Part shown: positions 49,901 to 63,378 of the stretch, piece after piece
Position numbering within the stretch: the stretch's first letter is position 1
Layout: the number at the start of each line of letters is the position of its first letter
Assembly (NCBI RefSeq): GCF_018691265.1
Contig: NW_024881322.1
Coordinates: 4,154,001 to 4,218,000 of the forward strand
Length of the DNA stretch: 64,000 nt
Origin: Tyto alba
Taxonomy: Eukaryota; Chordata; Aves; Strigiformes; Tytonidae
Direction: 5' to 3'
Notes under the pieces: model-generated
The model's input: the letters and a program-made list of their open reading frames with translations, nothing else
Database searches by the model: none
Told to the model about the DNA's origin: nothing
Translations under genes and position numbers: made by a program

Positions 49901-52900
49901 GCCGTTAACAGCTTACCTCTTACCTTCCACGGTAGGCCAGGAGGCTGAACTTTCTCCAGGGAATCTTTAATGCATGCACAGTATCTTTGCTCAAGAATAG
50001 GCTATTTATTTCTTAAAAGAAAAAGAAAGGGGGGGAAAAAGCATTGTGTATTGAGGATATTGGTTAAAATATTTTTGGTGAGTTTTTCCTTCAAAACAGA
50101 AAATACTCTGTAGGGAGCAAATACTTCTGAGGAAAGCAAAGATTTAATTAGAGGATTTTAAGTCAGTCTTCATATGCGTTCCTTCATCTGTCTTTAGAGA
50201 CTCTGAGACCCCTGTCACAGATGTAGGCTTGATATGTACCTTATCTTCTTTTCTCTACGCATACTGGTCACAGATGTCTGAATACTACATTTTCCATGTC
50301 AGGCTGAGGCTTTAATGCTTTCCCCTGGAGGAGAGATAAGAGCCAGAACACATGTAGACTGCATTACATTTTCATTTGTAATCAGCGATGTGTAAAGTTT
50401 CTAAAAGTTGTTGACACTCATATGATATATACTATCTCCATTGGAGGGGTAGTGGATGGGGTAACATGGTCAGATACCATTTTGTTTGCAAAGAACTTCT
50501 CTCCTTTTACCAACCCAGAACTGTTCTCCATCACTTCCATCTCATGTAATGAAATATACAGTGTTATCACTTTCCAGTCTTATTTCTCTTTCTTATCATT
50601 CATATTTAATGTATTTCTACCTTCTATTTTGTCGGTGTTTACATTTTATTGATTCTTAGGTGCAGTTTACAAGTCAGTGATTTATTATCTTTCACTTCTC
50701 TTTGTGCTGACAGGCAACATTGCTATTTTTCTACTTCAGATGTAGTGTAAAAATATTTGTGGCTGAAACCTGTGAAAATGTAACATACACATTTAAGCTG
50801 TGATAATTGTTATTACACAGATTTTTAGAAAAAGAGAGAAGGTAATTCATGGTTAAGGGTGACACCCCATTTTCTGCTCACGAAACGGTATTGCAGCGTA
50901 TGCAATGGATTAGCTGTCACTGTTTAGAGTGCTGTGCAATGTCTGCCACGAGGGAGGACGTGAAGGATTCGAGCCAGATTTTTTAAACTTAGGTGCCAGA
51001 AGGTGGCTACCCAAGATTTTTGAGCCAGTGATGAATTTAAGAGCCTCAAAGTTTTAAAATAGGATAGAATGCCACGTGTGCATAAAAATAAAATGTTAAA
51101 TTTAACAAGAACTGCTGGAAAATGAGCCAGAATATCTCCTGCACAGGGTGGGGTCTGGAGCAGCACTGGGGCCTGTATCACTTTTCAAGTGCAGATGCTG
51201 CGGAAGGGCAGGCGAGGGGCAGCAGCAGGAATAAAACTGCGTGGGGGGACATGAGATGGGACGGGGACCGGCCGCAGGGCGCTGCTCAGTTCCCTGCTGA
51301 TGGCAGCAGCAGGGAGGACTGGTGTTAGAGGTCTGCTACTCCTTCCACACCGGGCATTTCCAGAGCATGGGTCAGATCCTCCTGGGTGCAGTGCCATTTG
51401 CCTTGCCCTTTGCTCCTCTCTGCTTTGTAAATGAGATTTTGGGGGGCCAGAATAGGAAAAATTGGCTGCGGTACTGCAGCTGTGTTGACAATAACCAGTT
51501 CCCTTTCTGTGGCTCACCTGACAAAGTTGGTGCTGTTGAAAACCTCGCAGATTGGTAGCGGAGGACCGAGTTCGTGACTGAACGGCGTGGCAGAAATTGC
51601 ACCTGGCAAAAGCGACTTACTTGCTTAGGAAAAATAGTCTTCTTTACTCCTCGTGGAAGATGTGTGCCTGCCACTTGTTGGTTTGCACATGGTGGCTCTA
51701 GGTGGGTTCCTGTTGCACAATCACAAATCAGCAGTTTCTAGGAAGTTTCTCATTTTTGTCTGGCCAGGATGTTGCGACAGCGTATTTTCTCCCCGTAGCG
51801 GGCCTTGCTATTGCAAGTCAGTTACTTATTGCTTCACAGCTAAATTGCTGCAACATGCTGGTCTTTGGGCTACATCTAACAGTCAGTCCAGGAGCTGTAG
51901 GCAGCTCCTGTCTTACTAAACAAGGTATTTTACCATAAGCAGCAATCTTACAAGATCAGCTGTTGGTCTTGATGTGAACAGCTTGCAGGGGATTTAATTG
52001 CCACATCCCTTTTCTGCTGTCGAAGAAAAGGATAGAGCACAGATTGAAGCTCAAGATAATGGAAGGACACTTTCTGTGAGAAGCTCTCAGCTTTGGCATT
52101 TGCTCGAGGCTGTTTGGGGGCTGCGGGGAGGGGGGTGTTAATGATCAGGACAGGCTGTGAGTTTTTTCTGTTTTCCCAGGATTTCAGAGAGTGCGAGGCT
52201 AGACCTGACAGCATTCCCCAAATCTGTTGTGTTTGGAAAGATTTTTAATAACAAGACTGAAATACAATCCTGCAATCTCCAGTTGCTCATCATAAACACT
52301 AGCACGACTCTCACCAGAATTTTATGCCTCGGCCCTACTACACTGTGACTGCAGGAGGCTCTTCAGGTGCTCTCCACCTAAGCACATCACAGCACTTGCC
52401 TTTTTTCTCAGCCTCTCTCACATATTGCTTGGCCACAGTCTGTCTTTCCCCTAGAAGAAACAGGACTTTGTGTAGAAATCATATATCCCAGGCCCACAGC
52501 TGTCCTCTGTGGGCTGCTCAGCAGCTTAAGCAAATTCCTACCCTGAGCTCCAGTGCTGCGAGTGCTCCGGGGTTCCCAGCTCGCCTCTCCAGCCACCCAG
52601 GACAGAGGTAACAGGCAGATTTTGTGACTATTCCTAAATTAAACCAGCATGCTTGCCTGGATGGTGTTTCCTACTGTCATAGTCAGGGGCAGAATACGAG
52701 TCTGGGCAAGGCATTTCTTGTGTTCTTAGGTCCTACATCTGGCAAAAGATATATACTGCTCTAGGAAAAAAAAAAAAAAAACCAAAAACAAAAACAAAAA
52801 AACACAGAACACCAGTAAGCAGCTCTACATATTTCCCTGTTTAAATTTCCTCACCACTTGATAACATTCTTTGGGTTTAAGTCTAAGGCTCCCTGAGTAC

Positions 52901-55005
52901 ACAGGATCCTCGTCTCTCACTCCTCCCCACAGAGTTCTTCTGCATCCCTTTCTCAGCTGGTTCAAGCAGCTAAACCAAATCACTCTGCTCTTCCTCTTTC
53001 CTGTCAAGTTGCCCTGCATTTCCATAAATCTCTCTAAGTCTCTCAAGCTTTGCAGTATTGAAGATCCCAGGTTAATACCGAATGTCTTTGTCCTGCTTCT
53101 AGTGGAAGTGTCCTCTTCCAGACATCCTCTCTACAAACAAACTTTTCAGGACTGGTTTTCCCAAGTCGCACTGTGCCATCATCCAGCTTGATGACTAGAT
53201 AAAAGGAAAAAAAAGCTACAGATGGATGAATTGTCACTGCACCTGACCTAGAAATCTTAAAACGTATTTCCAGTGCTGTATTTCTAACTAGTGGATAAAG
53301 GGGGGAAAAAAAAGGGGGCTTTGATGAGTTGTCCAGAACACTAAATGAAAAGGAACAAACAGAACCCACTAGAAACTGGAGTTTGTATGGATAGTATGAA
53401 ATTACTTAAAATAAAAATAAATGTACATCCTGGTGTAGAAACCTAAATACCTTGCCCAAATCCTGCTATTGATTTCACACTCTGAACTGACAGCTGTTGA
53501 AAGTCAATATTGGTCCAGTTCTAGAAAGGGAAGGAATCTTTTGGTCATTTAACAATGCCCAGTTAAACCCAATACATTTAGCTACAAACACTTTAAATAG
53601 GGCACATATATCTGTTGAGCTCCTCCTGGATAGCATGAAAGATGTAGAATTTTGAGCTGGATGTAAAAAACCCAGAATATTCCTTAGGGCATCTCAAGAT
53701 GGAAAAAAAAAAAAAAAGAAGAAAATAAATTCAAGGCACCGATGTTCTGTTGCTGAATGAGGCCACACTTCACACTGCATGTGGATAAAAGACAAAACAA
53801 TTTCCCGCTTCCCATTTCTGTTCTGTATTGCCAGGTTAATTGTTGTCATTGTATTCCCCACAAGAGAAGCTTCAGCAGTGGTGCCAAATAAACCAGATTA
53901 GTGTTCAGGGGCATTTGCTGGAAGTGATGCCAAATCCATTCTTGATCCTAATTATATGAAATATGCTCCAATAATTTTCCACAAGGTGAATAAAAATAAT
54001 GCCAGAACTGCCGCTTTCACTAAAGCTCAATTAAGAGTCATTCACTAATCCCAAGACATATCATAGCTTCTTCTGCGCAATTATATTTTCCTTTTTATAA
54101 ACCGATGTTTACCTAGAGAAGATGAATATTCTAATTCCTGGCACCAGTATGAGAGTGATATCGGGAAAGGGAGAAAAACACAGACAAGACCTGGCCCGTA
54201 TCCCAACGTTAGGCAAACTGACCTTTGGTTTCGATCTCCGCAGACAAGCTGTTGCGTCTGTACAGTTTCAATCAGTACACACAGGAGATACGCACTCGAA
54301 TACAATGTTCATTCCTGAATCTAAAAGAAGAAATGAAAAGCCACTTAACTTAGAAAATAAAATCAGATTAAACAAATTATCCTTTGTTAGTCACGGAACG
54401 TTTCCTGCAGTGTACAATACCTTGTTCTGCAATGAATTTCCGATTTCATGTTGACTGATTTGCAGCAGCTGACTAAGAAAGAGGTATATGTCAAAAACAG
54501 GCACTCACTGCCAGCAGTTGCAAATTCGGACTTTTGTTCAAACTATTGAAAATTCTTTGTAAAGTTGAGAGGTGTTTTGCTAGTATATAAGCACATTGAA
54601 ATATGTTTTGATTGCATTTGAAAAAAGATGTAATTCCTTTACAGCTAGAGTTGAAAGAGGATGGTCAAGCACATTTACCAAAACAATATGGTAACAAATT
54701 AAGTTCGTAGTCTGTAGGTGGCTTATGTAATAGTATCATCTTGCAGCATTCTCAAAGCACAAAACATCTTTATTTTCTATTTATTAAAAATCCCAGCTTT
54801 CTCGGTTTAGAGGATTTTACTAATACGTAACCTTCCTGTTCTTCCTTCATGCCTTTGCTTTCGTGGAAAATCTCATGAACACCAAAGCAGTCTATTACAG
54901 AGACAAACATTATATGTCATGACTTCATTTACCCTCTTGCCATTTTTGAAGTTTCTTCCACCTCAGAAGCTGCTGGGGAGACCATATTTATTGATTGTCT
55001 GATGC
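43976..55005. other. Intergenic sequence (~11 kb), no supported gene
   Basis: I find no ORF with family resemblance. The stretch contains homopolymers (T23 at 46217-46239, an A run near 52766) and a GC-richer patch (about 51190-51330) without clear promoter motifs. Two AT-rich blocks with homeodomain/POU-like cores (48220-48310, 53830-54040) could be conserved regulatory elements, but only alignment would show it. Confidence 0.6.
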
Positions 55006-55258
55006 AGAATCATAGGATCATAGAATATCTCAAGTTGGAGGAGACCCATAAAGATAATTGAGTCCAACTCCTTGCTTCTCTCAGGACTACCTAAAACTAA
55101 ACTGGCTAAGAGTGCCATCCAGACACTCCCTGAACTCTGACAGGTTTGGTGCCATGACCACTGCCCGGGGGAGCCTGTTCCAGTGACTGACCACCCTCTC
55201 AGTGAAGAACCTTTTCCTAATGTCCAAGCTGAACTTTCCCTGATGCAGCTTCATACCG
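55006..55258 (-). mobile_element. CR1 LINE 3' end fragment, minus strand
   Basis: Begins AGAATCATAGGATCATAGAAT, the reverse complement of the ATTCTATG-type CR1 tail repeat. It continues with the familiar 3'-end sequence (GTCCAACTCC, GCCTGTTCCAGTG, CCACCCTCTCAGTGAAGAAC, TTTTCCTAATGTCCAA). This is a 5'-truncated copy of about 250 bp, which is the usual state of CR1 in birds. Confidence 0.93.
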
Positions 55259-58200
55259 TATGTTTGCTAGCCCAAATTCTGACTGTTTTATGGGACCGTA
55301 TAATGGTTAGTGTATGACAGAGTGAAACCTGGCGTTTAAAGAGGACAACACAATTGTTCAGGTGAGTTAGTGACTTCATGGTCAAAGGCGTTCATATGCT
55401 CATGGCATACTCTGCTGCTGTCGGGAATTGATTTCTCAACTTCAGCTGATAATCACAACGGTATCTCCGTAGCTCCATCTGCCCCAGTGGGATAATAGAG
55501 TACGTTAGGATTAAGGAAAAAGCAGATACACATCTCTCTTCTCACCAGGTATGCTGAATTCTGATCACACTCCCCCACCCCATCTTTCTCACAGGATTTG
55601 GCTAAGCAGATGATGCACAATAGCTGGCACCCATTCAAGCTGAAGTGCTTGAGCTAGCTGTTGTTTCCCCCTTGGCAAAAATCCAAAAAAGATTTCATTA
55701 GCAGTTGCTCATCAGGAATAGGGACAGGAAATTGTTGCATCTCTGCTTGGAGTCTGGTCCCTAAAATCCAGCATGACAGGCAAGCCCTTATACATACATA
55801 TATACATACACTGCAGAGGATTTCAGGATTGCTGCTGCTGCTGGATGGCGTGAGGGGTTTTGTTCCATTGACTGAAGTATCTCCGACTACAAACTAGAAC
55901 TCTTTTTTTTCCAGGAGCACTGGAAACTTGCCAGCAACTCCGCAAAGCTAAAGAGGTGATAAAAGAGGATTTAAAAGGTCTCCTGGGTGATGTCTGAAAG
56001 AGATGCAGAGGAAAGCTAGAGCATGAGGGGAAGGGGCTGAACTGCGCTCCAGACCACGGGATGCAGATCTCACAGCAGATACCCCCTGAGCTGCCCGTTT
56101 GCCTTCCTTGCCACAGCTGGATGCCCAGGGACTTGTGAAGCAGGACAGAGTTAGATGGAGGGAAGCTGGATTTCAGAAAGGGCTCAGGGTTTGGGGAGCT
56201 CTCTTGTTTGTTTGCTTTTAATGAGCTGGTTTAGGATGCTGCGTAAAATCTAGCTGTGTTGCTGTATTTCCTCAGTTTTTTCTCACAAAATGTTATCTGG
56301 AACGTGGGAGATAGGGGATATTTATAATCTCTGGGCTGAGTCTGAGGAATCAATACTAGATCTTGAAGGAAATGCAGGTTTCAGGGCGGAAGCTGACAGG
56401 GAGAGTGTTTTACAGGGAGGCTGTATGATCAACGGGCTGTGCCTCGCTTCTGTTCAGGGGCTTGTAACACCTGGAAAGTCACTGCTAGGACTCCTGATTT
56501 ACAGCAGTCCAGTGCATGTCCAAGACAGGTGTGTTCCTAGCCCCTGTTTTAATGCATGGATAGAAGACATCAGCATACAGAAGAAGACCAATGGAAATGT
56601 AACCTTGGAAACAGGACGATGGCAATCTAGCAGCAAGCCTCCATCGGGGTTGCATGTGTTGAGAAATATTCACTATGGGTTAAATCTTGCATCCCATCAA
56701 TATTCCGTTTAGTTAGTTAATGATGCTAAAGCTGTTCCTGGAATCTGAAAAACATAAATGCATAAAAAGCAGTATCAGTATGCTGTGTGACGATATTAAT
56801 GGAGCTGGCCAAGCGGCGTTGTTGTGTGCCTCTGCGAACTGCACGATGTAACTTGCCTGCACTGGTGGAGTTTCCTGGAGGCTATGCTAGAATCAGGGTA
56901 CGAAAATGTATGAAGCCATGAGACAAAGCAGTTGCAGTAAGCATGTTCTCTGTTGGAGAAAACGCAGGTGATTAATGGAGCTGTAAAATGACCTGGGACA
57001 AGGAGACTGTTGCCTCTTTCCAGTGCCAGGAATTAACATTTTCTAGTTGCTGAGATGGAGTGTATGTCAGTTAATTACCATTTTTCAATTAATTGTTACT
57101 GTGACATACCTTTCCCTAAAGAAATTATTGAGCAATACAGCCAGAACTCAAACTAGATCTGTTGCAGCTGAGAGGGTAACTGACTGCATTTGCAATTCCT
57201 GCTTCCCAGATGCCCCCCATTTCTTCAGGTAATGGACAGAAGCACAAAAAGGGTAATTCAAGATAGACATCTCTGTGTCCCAGGTCTCACTGACTGACAC
57301 TCAGCTTGCTTCTTATTTTGTCAGATTTGCTCAGTGTGATGCTGATGGTTTTGTTAGCCAGTGGTCTCAGCAGAGCTTGAAAAAAACCTGAATGTTTGCA
57401 TGGACTGTGTATTTGCAGTATGGTGGGAACTAACGGAGGCTGTCTTTACAGAGCCTTCAGTGGTCACTGGTTGTGATTAAAACACTCCTAATGAGCAGCT
57501 CTTGCAGGCCCATTAGAGAAATGGCCTGCCAAAGAGTAAGCTGCTTTTTTGTGTTGCAATCACTGTATTCATTTTCCTATCCAGAAAACAGTGTTTTATA
57601 TTTCTCCCTCAGCAGGTGAAGCCTCAGCTTGGACATTCTAGCATATAAATGCAATATTAATAATTTCTGTAAAGATACTTTCTCCCTGAAACTTTTTGAG
57701 CTACAAATGCACTCAGTGGTCCAAAATCATGCTTTCTTATTGTGCTGTGTCCTGTATACTCACAGCCCTACTCACAGTGCAAGAATTTAGCTTTCTGTAT
57801 CCTATTTACCTGGGCACCCAACTAATGAGTGGGAGCAAATAACCAATAGACTGAAGTTCCTTGTAGGATACCTGGTAGAAATAATGTTTACTTTCTTCTA
57901 ATAAGCAGCAAAAGTTGTTGGAAGAAAAATAAAGCCTGAAGCACTTTTGGTTTGGTTGTTGCTGTTTTGAACTATTTTTGAGTCTCCACTAACCTTGGAA
58001 GACTTCTCAGAGGAACGATTGCCTAAATTAGAATATCTATTTCACATGAAATATTGGGAAAGGAGAGGAAGGGTTATATTAGCTATTTCATTAGAACTAA
58101 CTCTCAGGGTCTGTATCCCAGCCTGCAGCAAAAATGTCAAGAGGAGCAGCTGCTACAGCACATAAGCCAGCAGAATATTTCCATCTCTGAACAAGACAAA

Positions 58201-58898
58201 GGGAGGGGCGGGGGGGGGGGGGAAGCTGAGTGAATTGCATAAGATGTGAACATTGTAAAGTAGCAATGAAGGGCTGTATGTCAGTAGAGATTGAGCTGAA
58301 CCCTTTATCTGCCCATTTCCAGAGATTAAGTGCCATTTTCTTTGTGAAACATGCAGACCTTTGATAGTGCAAATGTGCCATTGCTTTTGGGCTTTAGTGT
58401 GGTTCCAGCAGAGTACGCTGTCCACCTCAGCCCTTTGTAGTACAAGTCATTATTGGCACAGATTTTTCTTCCCTCTCTATCTTCACTAGATGCCAAATAA
58501 GCAAACCTCTTACCCTATTATGCTACTTAGTGTTACCAAACAACTCTTGTCAGTGTAAAAGTAGAGCAAATAAACAGAAAAGAACAAAGAGGACAGTCTT
58601 GCATGGGTCATTTCTTACACTTCAGTCTCACAACTGCTCCCTGACTAGGTGGGCCATCAGCAAAGTCATTAGGATTTATCTTTTCAGTCATATATTTCTT
58701 TGCCTGCATGAAGTCAGAATCCAGGTCTTCCTGGGAACTATTGTGCCTAGTATTTCTTCAAATATTGCTTAACACTAACACATTGTACTCATAAAGTATG
58801 TGAAAGGGCTGGGTTGTTGCTATGCCATTTTAGTTGATGTCAGCATGTTGGACTGGTGTCTCACTGTAAAGCTGTCACGGTAATATGCCAGGCTTTGG

Positions 58899-58902
58899 AA
58901 AA

Positions 58903-58925
<23 letters not shown>
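58899..58925. repeat. A27 homopolymer
   Basis: The longest pure A run in the window. No retroelement body is recognised on its 5' side. Confidence 0.9.
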
Positions 58926-58934
<9 letters not shown>

Positions 58935-60318
58935 CATTGGCACTTAGAAAGGCATGCAAAGCATATAGCAAACCATGGTGCATATTCACTGTTAGTACGT
59001 ACTTTGTTTCATGCAACTGTCATTCCCCCACACTTGTAGAAGGATTCATTAATGAGCAACATCCAAAGGGGATAAAGTAGAGCAGTATGTGACTTTGGGT
59101 ATTTTCACATAGTTCCATGTGACTGAGCTACTGCTTTTTGACAAGCTAAGTCGTGGTACATGTCTTCTTTTAGCTGGCTTAAGAGGTCACTGCCTGTAGG
59201 CTCCCTGTTACTCACCACATCTCCTCTGCCCAGCTGCTCTGCTTGCTGAGTTGGTTGTCTGGGCATTTCATAACCTCTTTGGGACCATTTCAACTGATTA
59301 GGCTAGTCCCTTTGGTGGGAGAGATTAGCAACTGTTTTCCTAAGGACCGTCCCCAGAGGTGTGAGGGAACAGAGGATGCCAGCAGGGAGGCTGTGGACAT
59401 TTTTTCCTTCAGCTCAGCTGTGGTAGTAAGAGGTGGCATGGGCATCGTCTTAATTCTGAGCTGAGCCACACTCAGCTGCTAGACCACTGCAGTTGAGGAG
59501 CAGAACATTACTGGAGGGCCATAACTGCCATGGGCAATTAAACTGGACCCATAGCCATTTACCACAGCTCAGGCAAGTTTGTGGTGACTCGGTCACAATC
59601 AGTCAATCTTACCTACTGGTTTTCATTTCCTATTAGGTCTTGGGCCACTTTCTAGGTACATTGACCCCTGCCTATTCCGTTTGTATTAAGTATCCTTACT
59701 GAGCTGCCAGGAATCCAGTGTTACCCATTCAAATGTGCAAGAGCAACATTGTGTAGGAACTTTTCATTTGACAGAGTGAATTTGCTTACACTAAGAATTC
59801 ATATTGCAATTCAGACTTGCTGTACCATATCCAACACTACAGCAAGCCTTCCCTGCAGCACGTTGTGTAAAGTCCTGGTGATTCACGGTTGGGTGGCTGT
59901 AGAAAGGCTTTTATTTTTTATCTAAATTAGAGATAACTGTAATATATCTTCTCTGACCAATAAATGAATTACTTTATATTCCATACAAATATAGAACTGG
60001 GAGGGACACCTGGGTTCTTTGACTCTGGTCAAGAACTCAGTCTTGGACAACCAGGTAATAGACGTTTATGGTCCAGAAAGGTCTGTAGTGCATTTGCTTT
60101 TCCTATGTGTTACCTGCCCTATGTATAGATTGAATTGTTTGTTACTGTAAAATGACTACCTAAATAGATATTATGGCTTAGAGATGACAATCATTTAGCC
60201 TGACTTCCTCATAATGCTCATCCTAATGATCATTCCTGAAGTGGAGGAAATTAATCTTTGCTATTAATATTGTCTATTAAAGCTAGAATACCGATCGGTC
60301 CATTTGCAGTTCTTATTA

Positions 60319-60344
60319 AATAAGGACCCCTGCTGGTCCTTATT
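60319..60344. repeat. Perfect 10-bp inverted repeat with 6-nt loop
   Basis: AATAAGGACC, loop CCTGCT, then GGTCCTTATT. It is followed about 10 nt later by another GAAGGACC. Too short for a pre-miRNA; it may be a chance or local-duplication structure. Confidence 0.85.
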
Positions 60345-63340
60345 AGATAGATGAAGGACCAGAGTGAAGTTCCTTGTTACTTAAATGAAACCCATGTTTA
60401 GCAAAGCTGTTAAATCACAGCTGAAGGCAGACATCTTGATGAATAAATCAGCATTCATGAATAAATAATTGACATGAGTGCTAAAATGGGATTCTCGTTT
60501 TCATGCTGTTTCTGTCCTTGGCCAAAAATTGAGACAGTCTGTATGAGTGGCAGTGGTGGCCCTTGTGGTGGAGACAAGTAAGGTCAGGTTTCCAGAGGTG
60601 TAGATACAATTCTGGTAGGACCAACAGAAGCATCTCAGTCTGTTGGAGGCTCCAGCTCCTTCGGTTTCAATGGTTCTGATGAGTTAGGGAGCAGGAATGA
60701 GCCTTACTAGCACGTTTCCCATAGGACATCAAATAACGTGAGTCAGTGCTGCTTTGGGACACATTTGCACTTTGATGTAACAGTTAAAGGCTCAGTGTCC
60801 TATTACCAGTTCACTGAAGACGGCTGCCTTTCCCTATAATTGTGCTGGTTATTCACACCAGTGGAACTTTCATCAGCCAGCTGCTTCCTGGGGACAATTA
60901 TTTCCCACTTTGCATTACCAGCCTTAAGTAGGTTATGAGTCTTGCAGCATTTTGTGTACAAGGACATGAATAAGTTTCAAGAACAATGCTTATGGAAGAA
61001 TCTTTGTGGTTTTGTGAGCATAGTGGCTGCACGCTGCCCGTGAGAGGGGAGGAATCCCATCCAGTGCTAGTCTCACACAGAGTGAACTCCGGTATTGTTT
61101 TATCTCCTGCCTAAGCGCTTCACAGGACCCGTAAGAGCCATTCCAGTGTGCCATCTTATTTTGCTAAATATTTTAAATACCTGTGGTTATGGGGAAACGC
61201 CAATTCTGAAATCTGCCACTTTAATAATACAAGTGGTTTTCAGATGCTGGGGATAAGGGTGCAGCTGCTCCAAGAGCCCAAAGTGCCGGTATTCTTAAGA
61301 ACTGCAGCCAGGCACTTACAATGCACTTGTGTCTTAAAGCCACAGCAAAGGGCAGGAGCTGGAGCCACCCGGGGAATCAAAGGCTGCCATTCGTGCCTGC
61401 GCAGAGCAGGCAGGCAGAGCCTCTGCAACACCCCCGGTATCAAAACAGGGCTCGGATGGGACTAAAGCGGTGCCAAGTTCTTGTTGTCGTTGCTGTGGTT
61501 TTCTCCCTCTCACCTCACGCAATGCTCTTGGTAAACATCAGTGCCAGCTGCTGCGTGTGAAGGGTCAGCACGTGGCATAACACGCAGTCGTCGGCAAAGA
61601 CGCAGTGCTGGTACGCTTGCAGAGAGGAAAAACAGGCTGGTGCCTTAGCGCAGGCCGTTTTGGGGTTACGTCTCCAGTGACATGAGCTCCTCACCTGGCA
61701 TAAATCGATCCAACTCCATCCGAGTCAGTGAAGCCATGCCGATTTACACACGCCGGAGGTGTTCTTTTTATCTGTGCAGTGTCAAGCTATTCACTCTCAA
61801 TTTCACTGACCGATAAACCAAAACAGTGAACAAATAATTGCATATCATAAAACCAACAGGTATGTCCTGGAAACAAAGACATTCCTGGAGTCCTGGTGCA
61901 CGCATCTGCCCGAGCACGCAGCAAGCCAACTGTGTGAGACATATAAAAGCCACTCACTAGCATCAGATTCTGTGAAGTACACAAAAAAGATCTCATTGTA
62001 TCGTGGCGTGTAAAAGGAGCAGGTACACGGTATCAGCCTCATGAAGAGGAAGAGAAGATACATAAAACTGATAAGGAACTTTCTAAAATTCAGTGTCCAG
62101 GTGAGACAGGGATTTGGACCCTGACCCAGACTGCTGAAGCAGTGACCTTGCTCCGTGGCCTCTGTCATCTTAGCTCTTCCTCTTCACAACGGTTGCAGCA
62201 GCAGAACTTCCCTTGACAGCTTCTGATTCCCCCTTCAAATCTTGTTGTCTCTGGCCAAGTGCCTCTGCTTTATTTTGGGCATGAAGCACCTCCTCAGGAT
62301 AGAACCTGTTATTTGGTAGTTACAGCGTGTATCTAGGACGCACATATTCCTACTCTCTTAGAAGAGGAAATTATGCCTGGGATTCCCACGTTGTGGATGA
62401 GCTTCTTGCTGTAAAAGGGGTGGAGAAGCAGAGTGAGAGTGAATTGGTTTACCTACTTCACATTTGGGGGGGGCGTGGAGGGAGGAATTACTTGGCTACA
62501 TCTGTGGTGAGAACACTTCCTAAATGAGATTTAACAGATGACCTGGGCAGAGGAGCACCTAATTTTGGACCTTGTGAGTCCTCCTGTCCTTAGGTACGCA
62601 GCACTGCCTGGGCTCCTCGCAGAGCTGGGTGGGTGATGCATAGGGGCTCGCGGACTTTCACTGTCTTCTGCACGTGGCAGCTCCCCAGACAAGGTTTTGA
62701 GAATCCAAATAAGTCTCTGCTGAGATCTGGGTCACCAGTTACCCAAACTGGTGTTGTGGTGGCACACAAGCCTGCGCTAAAATCTGAGCAGAAACAAAGG
62801 ACATAAGGACACACTGTGCCATAAATGCTATTTGCAGCTGAGCTCAGCCTTCCCTAAGGATGCTTCCCTATGGGTCTTCGTATCTAAGCCACGCTCTGGC
62901 AGGAGACAAGCTGGATCCAACAACGTGGGCAGCACGCAGGCAGGACATGGGCCCTGGGTCACCTCTGACCTTGCTCTTTCAGCTCAGAAGTGCCTAAATA
63001 CTGAAACTGGGGCTTCTGCACAGGAGATTTGGTAGTACAGATGCTGCATGGGGAACCCATGGGCACCTCTTTTATACATCCTCAGCCGTGGGCTTGCTGT
63101 AGATGACACTAAAATACCTGTGAATGTGGGACCCTTGGAAGACTTCATCGTGCTCCGTGCCTGCCTCAGTGATGCTAAAGCTGGCTCCAGGCTTGCCAGA
63201 TCCTGTTAACTTAGAGGCCTATGCCATCTATGCAAGGCTCAGTGAGGTTGGTTTAGACCTTCTTCAACCCTGAGAAACCAAGTTTACTGGAGGAGTCTTG
63301 TGAAGTCTGTATTACTTACAAATGCTCCTGGCTAATATTT

Positions 63341-63378
63341 TGGTTTGGGTTTTTTGGTTTGGTTTGGTTTGGTTTTTT
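63341..63378 (+). repeat. (TTTGG)n simple repeat
   Basis: TGGTTTGGGTTTTTT followed by four TTTGG-type units. An ordinary short pentanucleotide repeat. Confidence 0.85.
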
